Notes under the pieces: model-generated
Database searches by the model: none
The model's input: the letters and a program-made list of their open reading frames with translations, nothing else
What the model was told of the DNA's origin: nothing
Assembly: GCA_018806985.1 (NCBI GenBank)
Contig: JADANN010000122.1
Span: 1,284,501-1,348,500 of the forward strand
Source of the DNA: Angiostrongylus vasorum
Lineage: Eukaryota > Nematoda > Chromadorea > Rhabditida > Metastrongylidae
DNA: 64,000 nucleotides
Direction of reading: 5' to 3'
Position numbers and translations under genes: made by a program
Shown here: positions 55,661 to 64,000 of the stretch, one piece after another
Layout of the letters: each line of letters opens with the position of its first letter
Position numbering within the stretch: the first letter of the stretch is position 1

Positions 55661-55945
55661 ATTTGTCGATTAGAAAGTCTAGAAATAAACTTTTTGTCGT
55701 GTTTATTGTGGTTTTTTCAACAGGATATCCATGCCGTATTAGGTTTGTGAAGTGAAACGTTGTGAAAATACCTATACATAAATGCATTTTTATTCATTCA
55801 TCCTATGTGGAAGGAAAGTGGAGTTTAGCATTGTTCCAAAATCCTCTTTGGTGTTGAAGAGTTGGAGTTTGCTACGCCTTCTATCTACGATAAACCGATA
55901 GAACTAGAGTGCAAGCTGTTGACAGTTTAAATTGGCTGTTTGTCA
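55661..55945 (+). promoter_or_regulatory. Short intercistronic spacer, possible operon junction
   Basis: 285 bp separate the stop of the upstream gene from the AKTIP start on the same strand. An AATAAA at about 55684 and T-rich sequence after it fit 3' end formation, and TTGACAG shortly before the ATG could be a trans-splice acceptor. An SL2-type nematode operon is inferred, not shown. Confidence 0.35.
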
Positions 55946-58900
55946 ATGTTGTTTGGCTGGACGATGTCAATTGGGAAGGAAGACAATGGGTGTGAGTTCG
56001 CAGTGGAGGCCAAGCCTGTTGAACCTCTGAAAATCGTTCCGTCCTATTTGGCCAGACATGCGCTCTCTAGTGAATTTGCGCGAGTGTGTCGACAACCTAT
56101 TGATGGCATGTACGTCGTTCCAAGTGCTAATGATCAATTTAGTAAGTTTGTTGGATTCTGTTGTTTAAGAATGATTGATGCAAATAGTTGACGAGAAGAA
56201 GCGCAGTGTTACGACCTTGCAGCCTGGTTTGGTCTTCTGTTCATACGTCGTGGAATATTTGGTGGTGGCATATTTCGCTTCAGTATACGGATGGCGAAAG
56301 GATTTCCGAACACAACATATCTTCCAGTAAGCGTTTTGCACTTAATTCGATGTCTGAACGTTCTTCTGAGTAGCGGTTATACATATTGTCTATCTACCAT
56401 ATCTATCTCAGCACAATTTTATTCCTAAGCTTGTATTTGGAGAATTCGTCTTCGTAAATATGCTGGGTTCATGGCATTTATGTGCTAAAAAAACCATGGC
56501 GAAGAGGTGTGTCTCTATTTTGTAGCATAGATAAGTGCCTTTGGTGCTTTCTGTGATACCTATACTTTCAGGGAGCCCTGAGAATGACAGTTCGTTTTTT
56601 AGTTCAATTCTCCAGTTTTTTGGTAGTCGTGGTACCGCATCCATTAAGCTGAATGCATCGCTTGCCTAAAAATCCAATAAAGAGAAAATATAAGATGTTT
56701 CTACAGTGTGTCCTCGTTTTAGTACTTCGGGATCAGCTCCCAGATCAGTGCGGCTAACGCATCTCTTTGATGCTAATTTTTCGGCGCACTCGCTGTGAAT
56801 TGGTATCAAGCATGCCGGTAATTAGGGCAGGTGAGGTGGGCGCAGTGGTGCGTGGTGCCCTGCAATACACACACATTGGATCGATTCTCGCGCCTCTAGG
56901 CTAACAAGCCTTCCATCCCTCAGGGCTGGTCAAATTGGTACCGGGCTTGTCTGGGAGGGTAGCAGCAGTGGCTCGAAACATCGCTAGGCCATCGCGAGTC
57001 ATTGTAAATGCCAGTTTTACATTCATTCACCTCCAACGATGCTTAGTGAAGTCGAATGCATGGCGCATCCCTCAGGGATTGATCAACTCTCAGAGCTTTA
57101 TGCTTTCTAAGCAAATGGCTCCGCCATCTTCGTTTTGCTTTTTTTCCATTATCTTCCTGGGTATTTTCGGTTTGTGTTTCTACATGTCGTTTAAATCCTT
57201 TGTATTCCTCTCATACTTTCATAACAATTCGACCTTTTATATGTCCCAAAAAACACTCGCATGCTATGCATCTAGGTTCGTGCCAGCATTTCGTAGTCTG
57301 TCTCTCAACGTATGAACTATGTACCGATAGATTCCAAGACCGTCTCTTTTTTAACCCTGGTATTGATTAATAATTCGCCGTTTTTCTTGATGAGCAAAGA
57401 GCAGGTTGGCATTACAGAACTTGTTAACAGACAATAACTGACGTTTTGGCGGTTTCGCCTTCTTCAGAGCCTATTATTCCCTTCCAAAGGGAATCCTCCG
57501 AATACTGAGCACAAAAGGATTCCTTGGACCCGCAGTTCTTCAGTTGAGCATACATGCCATCCTGCTTGCATTCTTCTTTCCTTTGCTATTCTCTTTACTT
57601 TGCTTTGCTGATTTTAATAACATTCACATCAAATGTTTTATTGATTCACTGTTTTTCTCGATGCTAGTATTTTTTATATCCATTGCATATCCCTGATAAA
57701 GCTCTAAAGCTCTCGGCGTTGATCAATCTCTTAGGGATGCGCCATGCATTCGACTTCACTAAGCATCGTTTGGAGGTGATTGAATGCATAACTGGCTTTT
57801 ACAATGACTCGCGGTGACCTGCCGATGTATCGAGCCAGTGCTGCTATTCTGCCAGACAGGTCTGGCACCAATTTGCTGACCCCCTGAGGGATGGTAGAGG
57901 CTTGATGGGCTAGCGGCGCTGGAATCGATCCCATTTGTGTTGCAGGACGCCTCCGAATACATGCCACACGCGCCAACTGGATCCTTCATAGTGATTGGAT
58001 ATGGAATAATAACCAATAATCGGTCAGAATTGATATCAAGTCATAAGTTAGAATTCATATGCTGGCCATATGGTAGATGATATTGCTTTGCCAACAACTG
58101 ACAATATAACTATAACGATGCTGAAATTTTCTGGTAACGAAAGCGCCTGAGTGGTTGAGAACTTGACAGACTTGCTGAACAACGTTTTATCGATCGATCT
58201 ACATATCCGTATTACTGTCCTAATGTGTTGTTTTCACTTTAAATTTTATTTGAAATTCAAATTTTCAAAAAAATTCGTTTAAGAACGACTTCGAGATCCT
58301 AAGATCTTGTTAGCAACTGCGGCAGCAGCAGACGGAGATGTATTGCTGAACACAGTAGTGTGCTGCTAGACTTAATTCGAAATATGAGCTTCAATAGAAA
58401 AGTTACGCTTTATGCAGTAATAACGGCCCAGATGGTTATCAAACTCACTACAGTTTCTTAAGGTCCTTATTACAATTCGTATAGTGCAATACGACCCCAT
58501 TATTTACGGTCACGTAAGAATAGTACGGCAGAAACTGCCTCATTCACCAACAAGAGTCTCTCACTCCTCAAATGGTTTCATCCAAATAACAGTTTTTGTT
58601 AAATTATTAGATGTACGGAACAGGTTCCTATTTCCAGAGTCCTGCACAGTGGTCTACCGAGGCCATAAATTGATTATGACAACTAAAACGAAAAATCTTT
58701 ACGTGAAAACCAAACAGCCGCAAGAAAAAATGATTGGTTACCTACTCACATCGGTCATTAAGTCGATCCACGGCTGGAAATCTGCTCACATTGATCTCCA
58801 AGTGTTAAGAGTTGTCGAGTAACCTAATTGGATAGTAGTCACTTATCGTTATGGAGGAGATATGGTAATATCTTCTACATTGATGAGATATAATTGGCGC

Positions 58901-61900
58901 TTGCGTGACGAGGACTCGGACTTCTCAACTCGTATATATATGCTTGTTTTTCTAACAATGGACCGTAGTGAAATATAACCATAACGATGCTGAAATATTT
59001 GCAAAACTGCGGACTGCTGGTGTCTGCGGTGGTGATTAAACACACCGTTATCCTTTCCAAGGGCTAACGCGTTCACCACCACCCATGCGGGTCCTTCGTT
59101 TCTCCTTTCTATCAGCTAGTTATCTATATACCAGTGCCATCAGCGATCACTCGTCAGCGGGATTGATTTGGGGAGCCGAGATCCGCAATGAACCCAGTTA
59201 AGCTGATCCCCACCTCAGACACCTGCGGTCCGGAGTTTTTGCAGATGTTTCAGCATCATTTTGTTTGAATCACACATAGACCATAGCCTTCCGATAACTA
59301 GAAAACTTGACTGATGGAGAACACAGCAGAATCACAGACGAGATTTTATTCTGGTAGCGAAATGAGTATGCTACCAACATATGAACACATTTCTATCACC
59401 GTTTTAAGCATGTTGCAGCTTATATTGAATCTGTCAATATTTTTTCACTTACCTACTCCATATGATAAGGATTGTGGTTCATTATAGCGGTAGAATTGAA
59501 ATAACAGTCTGCTGGTAGCCAAATTATGAATGAGGTCGATGTTTATGAACCAGTCTGAAGAAAGTTTTTTTTCTTATCTATTTCTATGTACAAAATAGAA
59601 CATATCCCAGACGACATCCACCACAGTCTGTGTTAGATGGACCATCGGTCGATTACAAGAACTGTAGGGGAAAGGTTTCTGTAGCCCACAATTAACCATC
59701 GTAGAAAAGAAGTAGCCTTTGTAGGCGTTGTAGCAGCTACAATATCCGCTTACCCAAGACTATTATTAACGTCAGGTTGTGAATGTCTTCTTCAGACTTT
59801 TTTTCTCACATCCTTAATTTAATCCCTTCTTTTAAAGCGACGAAAGAAACTTGTTTATTGCTTGCTTTTTTCTGGTGATGTCATATTGTTATCCGCAAAT
59901 TCAGGGTCGTGAAATTTGATCTGCCTATTTTCCACCCCGATATATGCCCCATAAATCGGACTCTCGATCTCAGACGTTATTTTCCTGAAGGTTGGAAGAA
60001 GGATAAGCATCACATTCAAAACGTCCTACTCGTTGTGCAAGTACGTTGCTTTTCCCTTTTCACTTATTGAAATGACTATAGTGTCTAAGTAGGTTCATTT
60101 CAATTTTTTGGACCATAATACTTTGGAGATTGTTTGATCAGTTGTTATAACCCAATACGCCTAATTAAATGACACTTATTGTAGTATAATTTTGACACTT
60201 ATATGAAGTTTGAGATACGCAACCCTAAGGATAGGTAGGTAATCGCGGGTTCGAAATCCAACTGAGAGATCGGAGTTTTGCCCATGTGTCATCATTCCCA
60301 TGGTTACATTTCACATCGTGCCCTCCCATTAAAAAGAATAAGCTGGAAATAGAAAGTAGAGGAACATTCCCTGTGTACAGTTGATTTTTTTCAGCCAGCT
60401 ATCCATTCATATATGTGTTATTTTCTATTTCTTTAAACCGTTGCAGCGACTGTTCTTCTCCTCTTTTGAATTTGATCTGGATTCATGTGCAAATCGGAAC
60501 GCTGCCATAACTTGGAGAGATGACCAGACGAAGTTTAGATCTATAGCGAAGACATGTGTGAATCAAAGTCGAATGGAAGTTTACGGTCAACCCGAAAACG
60601 CCGACGATGCAAATGTGCTACGGTGAGGTCTTTATACATTCAAAGAAGCCTTGAATTGACTTTCTCGATTTCGACTGGCGTTCTTATTGTCATTGATGAA
60701 GTATCGACTATTTGGTTTATATATGACTATTATGCTTTCTGCGTGAAATATTTCTAACTTGAAGTTTTTCCATGATCATGCGGAATGCAGAAAAGTTTCA
60801 CTGAGTTTCTAAAAAGTGGTGCATTAGATGAGCACACGAATAAGCCATTTTGAGGATACGTTCTTTTACATTTGGAGAACTTGTAGCTTTCGCTGCTGAG
60901 AGGGCTGCATTGCCATTTGGGGTAGGTTGCATTGTATCATAAGTTTTCCGCTTAAACTCAAATCTCTGCAGAACTAGTAGTGAGGCTTGTAGTCGGACCA
61001 TAGATATCTAATCTGTATATAACTGGGATCCTCAAGTGATCAGAAACTAAAACATTTCGGAATTCTCCTTGGGTCGTATTCTAACACATTCTTCCATGTG
61101 TTTTGTTACTTCCACTGTTCCCTCTTTTTTGTTTTTTTTCTCATTTTCTACTTGTTTCCTGTACTTTTCTACGAATTTTTCAAATTTTCTCAAAATTATC
61201 TGTGTACTTTGTTCCTCGCAATACTTATAAAACTACGATGACATACGTTTTAAGCCTTACGCGACCATGCATAGTGATACATCTTGATTTTAATCAGTAC
61301 ATTTTCTCCTGGTTTGTTTCGCCGTACCGGGCTTTTTGCTATACTTTTTGTAGTCAATCGATAGCGTATTGAACAAAAAATTTTTTCATGGGGCCAACAT
61401 GAATAGGTGCTGTTAATGCGTTACCCTTGCGAAAAGTCGGTTTTGAACGATGGAATGGAATCGGTGGATATAGAAAACATAAAGGGGTCACAGAAGTACA
61501 CTTCCAGTATCGCACAGAGCTATGCGAGAAGCTAATAGCACTGTGGTGAGATAATGGATGTTTTTTTACACACTAATGTTATACTCAGACACAGGAAGTG
61601 TAGAAGAACATGGGAATATACACAGAAAAACATAGTTGGTACGTAGATGCGTAGAACTTGGTGAAGCACGAAAAATTTTATGATGGAATCTAATAACAGG
61701 ACGGTAATCACAAAAAATCGGTACGCCGTGCATTTGGCGGGGCTCACGGACGGTAGATCTTGGTTTGAATGCGCGCTCTCGTCGCCCTCAGGGTGACCCT
61801 TGGTTGGGTGTGCTTGCTGCGCAAAATGGTTATACATTAGTTAAGTTTGGATTAGAAATTGAATTACATGTATTCAGAAGCTAGTTTTTCGCACACTAAA

Positions 61901-63594
61901 TACCAGAAGAGTTGGAAACGTGATGGGATTATAAAACAGGCTTTTGTCTGTCAATTTAGATGTAAGGATGGTTCTTTAAAACTGTTATTTGGTCATTAAA
62001 GTCTCCTAGAATTGAAGTTCGCAAAAAAATGAGGAGGAGATTTAAATTTTAAAATTATGAACGAAATCTGGCTGCCATAAACATCAAAAACACATTTGGG
62101 TGCACCATCATTCTCTAATATACGAAATACCGATTGTTCAGTTACCTTTGATAAATCCATTTGCTGTGCTGGAAGAAATCGAAGTTTTTGTGACAGTAAT
62201 GCAAAAGAGACTCCGACACTATTGCAATAAATAAAGTTGACTTTGTCCTGAACTACGTTCATTTGAAGTCGAAAGTGGCTGTCGTTTTTGTTTGGTCTTA
62301 GGTTAAATCAATTCACATCGGACCCATAATGTTAATTTGAAAGAGCTACAAATTATTTCGTGTTGCGTGTGTTGCGCAGTGGTGGGAGGCGCTCTGCAAT
62401 GCACATAGGATTTATCCTGGCGCCCATGGCTCACCAAGCCTTCCGTCCCTGCGGGATCTGCAAATTGCTACCAGACTTGTCTGGGTGAGTAGCAACACTG
62501 GCTCGACACATCGATAGGACACCGCGGGTCATTTTAAAGGCCATATATGCATTCAATTACTTCCACTGATTTTTGATGAAGTCGAATGCAAAGCGCATCC
62601 CTCAGGCATTGACCAACGCAGAGAGCTTTATCCTTTTTATCCTTTTATAAATTGTTTCACTTTTTCGTGAGTTACCGTGTACAGTAGTAAGACGATGTTC
62701 ATTGATTTTTTGTTAATCACGAAATTCTTACATTTTATTCATTTCGCAGCTTTTAATTTTTGATGCGAAGCTTTTTGTTGCTCTCCTTTTCACTCGTCGG
62801 AGTTTCATGAGGTGTAATACTTACTTGATACTTGATACTTGAACGACCCGTCTTCACTAGTTGTGCGGGCCCCCAGCATAATCTCCACTTTCCGGAGATT
62901 TGCTGGTTAAAGCTCATTGTGGTTCCCTGGAACCACGAGGTCAGCCTGAGCAAAGGTCTGCCCAGGTCTTCACCACCATAGGCAGTTTCAGCCTTTGTGG
63001 GTCAGAGGGAGATTTGCCACCATGCGACTTTGATACCAAGACGGTGGTGGATCCTGGCATTGCTTTACTCTTAGCTAGGGCTTCCTGATGGAAACGCCGG
63101 ACTCTTTCTCAGTTTCGGAGACCCTCCCAGGGGATGAATCCCCCGCTGTACATCGCAGTCGGACACCCAGGAACACCTCCCAGGCACGATGAGGCGGTAA
63201 ACCGTTGGGAGGTGTAATCACAGTATCAAACTTATCATTTGCTTTTTGAAGCTCTTTTGGTCTATCTTAATCTGTGAGGAGGCAAAAGCAAAGGATTTCA
63301 GGAAATACTGACTTTAATTTGTGTGGATTAAGTGAATCTCCACGTCTTTAGAAGTTTCTGCACCTGGCAATTCTGTATCCACAATTCTTCCGATTTTCAC
63401 CGAACACTTTTAGGTTAACTCCCTGGGATCCATCGCTGCATGAACAAGTACGCCATAGAATGATGTCACTTGGAGACTCTACAGGCGGTAAATTTCACTG
63501 GGAGAGAACTGACAGGCCGAGCTGTCACCATGGTGTTGGTTTATCGTGGGTGGACACTGACGCAATGACGTATATGACTGAACCTGTGAAGGAA
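55946..63594 (+). CDS. AKTIP: AKTIP / Fused-toes homologue (ubiquitin E2-variant fold)
   Basis: AKTIP (FTS) has a ubiquitin-conjugating-like fold without the catalytic cysteine and works with Hook proteins in dynein cargo linkage. Exons: 55946-56142 (start MLFGWTMSIG; VPSYLARHALSSEFARVCRQ), about 56217-56333 (WFGLLFIRRGIFGGGIFRFS), 59905-60040 (FDLPIFHPDICPINRTLDLR, HHIQNVLLVVQ), 60447-60622 (RLFFSSFEFDLDSCANRNAA) and 63414-63594 (LTPWDPSLHEQVRHRMMSLG, GVGLSWVDTD). The PxFHP, H.HI..VL and PW.PS.H motifs and the GLSW tail match the family order. No Cys sits at the E2 active-site position after FHP. The junction 56333 to 59905 is one base out of phase as read. The coding end lies beyond 63594. 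Large introns carry SINE-A and repeat B. Confidence 0.88.
56832..57105 (+). mobile_element. SINE-A copy
   Basis: GGTGGGCGCAGTGGTGCGTG, box B-like TTGGATCGATTCTCG, centre AAATTGGTACCGGGCTTGTC, tail GAGCTTTATGCTTT. In an AKTIP intron. Confidence 0.85.
57433..57480 (-). ncRNA. Hammerhead-like motif, inactive variant
   Basis: The minus strand reads GGCT-CTGAAGA-AGGCGAAACCGCC-AAAA-CGTC-AGTT. CTGANGA and a 4-bp GGCG/CGCC stem II are kept, but GAAA has become AAAA and stem I relies on G-U pairs. A solitary copy in an AKTIP intron. Confidence 0.45.
57703..57976 (-). mobile_element. SINE-A copy, full-length
   Basis: Reverse copy from AAAGCTCTCGGCGTTGATCA to GGAATCGATCCCATTTGTGT and CCACACGCGCC. In an AKTIP intron. 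Confidence 0.87.
58150..58955. other. AKTIP intron, unique sequence
   Basis: Contains a 112-codon plus-strand frame (58484-58822) with no recognised family, no obvious splice partner and intron-like flanks. It is not called as a gene. Confidence 0.35.
58960..59270. mobile_element. SINE-C copy with inverted 3' piece
   Basis: Reverse copy (GATGCTGAAATATTTGCAAA, CGTTCACCACCACCCATGC, GCAATGAACCCAGTTAAGCT), followed directly by a forward 3' piece (ACACCTGCGGTCCGGAGTTT). Confidence 0.75.
60220..60365 (+). mobile_element. SINE-C (subtype D) 3' half
   Basis: ATCGCGGGTTCGAAATCCAA (box B-like) and GGAGTTTTGCCCATGTGTCA, then ACATCGTGCCCTCCCATTAA. It lies between two AKTIP exons. Confidence 0.6.
60630..62355. 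other. Long AKTIP intron, unique part
   Basis: AT-rich sequence with a poly-T-rich patch at 61100-61200. Frames on either strand (60798-61001, 61103-61372, 61532-61837, 61996-62262) have no family resemblance. No exon is supported. Confidence 0.35.
62360..62650 (+). mobile_element. SINE-A copy with duplicated tail unit
   Basis: TGTTGCGCAGTGGTGGGAGG, centre AAATTGCTACCAGACTTGTC, and a tail ending CTTTATCCTTTTTATCCTTT, showing two ATCCTTTT units. Confidence 0.85.
62816..63212 (+). repeat. Repeat B copy, full-length
   Basis: TACTTACTTGATACTTG start, GGTCTTCACCACCATAGGCA middle, ACGATGAGGCGGTAAACCG and TTGGGAGG end. In the last AKTIP intron before exon 63414. Confidence 0.8.
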
Positions 63595-64000
63595 GTAAGT
63601 TTCGTAACCATTTTAATCGTTAAGCAATAGAAAACGTGAAGAATTCTTAAGAGTGTGCACGCATCCTGCAGACTGCGCTGAAAGTGGATTTGGGTAAATT
63701 CCTGGAGGTTTAGCTGAGCTTAAAGTCTTAAAGGTGATGGTTGCTGTTTGCTTTTCTTTGAGAATGACATCATTTCAATTATTCCTCTATTTTGGAGTAG
63801 CAAGATGCATCATAATCTGAGTTTTAACTAAAGGTGAACAGTAACAGTAAGATGTAACAGTTAAGTAACGAGGGATTGGGAACACATTAAGCACTCTATG
63901 AGTAGCTCTGCAGCGTTGTTTGAACACCTCAAGAACAGTGCGTGTTTCGAAGTTTTGTCTTGATCTGCTAACGTAGCTCATTTCAGATCATGTTTTTATT

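Noticed and set aside
58484..58822. 112-codon plus-strand frame in the AKTIP intron
   Set aside because: No family resemblance, no paired splice sites, and biased composition typical of intronic frames.

Overview
The window looks like repeat-rich nuclear DNA from a clade V nematode, probably a strongylid or hookworm-like species. This is inferred from exon signals (acceptors such as TTTTCAG/TTTTTAG, introns from about 40 nt up to several kb), from recognisable nematode gene families, and from Penelope-like, RTE-like and mariner-like remnants. There is no bacterial-style gene organisation. Most open frames above 60 codons lie inside repeats or introns. Gene models below were read by eye from exon translation, splice sites and intron phase. 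Exon ends marked as uncertain need RNA evidence.

Layout. At 1.2-1.6 kb are the last exons of a plus-strand AT-hook protein. At 5.9-7.5 kb are minus-strand exons of one or two unrecognised genes. From 10.0 to 19.9 kb a minus-strand two-pore-domain potassium channel (TWK family) has both pore loops and all four membrane segments legible across nine exons; its introns carry a mariner element with 20-bp inverted ends, SINEs and other repeats. From 22.5 to 27.8 kb lies a block of Penelope-like (PLE) debris: a broken reverse transcriptase plus GIY-YIG domain, and several fold-back elements with hammerhead-ribozyme-like sequences in their arms. From 32.7 to 42.5 kb is a minus-strand adducin / class II aldolase-like gene with a dead RTE-type LINE in one intron. 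From 43.5 to 50.0 kb is a minus-strand Integrator subunit 5 gene with a large last exon. Small unassigned minus-strand exons follow at 50.6-51.0 and 51.8-52.3 kb. From 53.6 to 55.7 kb is a plus-strand small membrane protein (possibly complex I NDUFB8-like), followed about 285 bp later by an AKTIP/Fused-toes homologue (55.9 kb to beyond 63.6 kb). That spacing is suggestive of a nematode operon.

Repeats. Four families dominate: (A) a tRNA-derived SINE with about 20 copies, (A2) a second SINE sharing its head and centre but not its tail, (B) an unclassified ~390-bp repeat in seven copies, and (C) another tRNA-like element that often occurs as head-to-head inverted pairs. The most unusual signal is the set of inverted-repeat elements carrying outward-facing hammerhead-like motifs. 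The best one, at 27693-27732, keeps the whole conserved core, and its stems covary with those of related copies.
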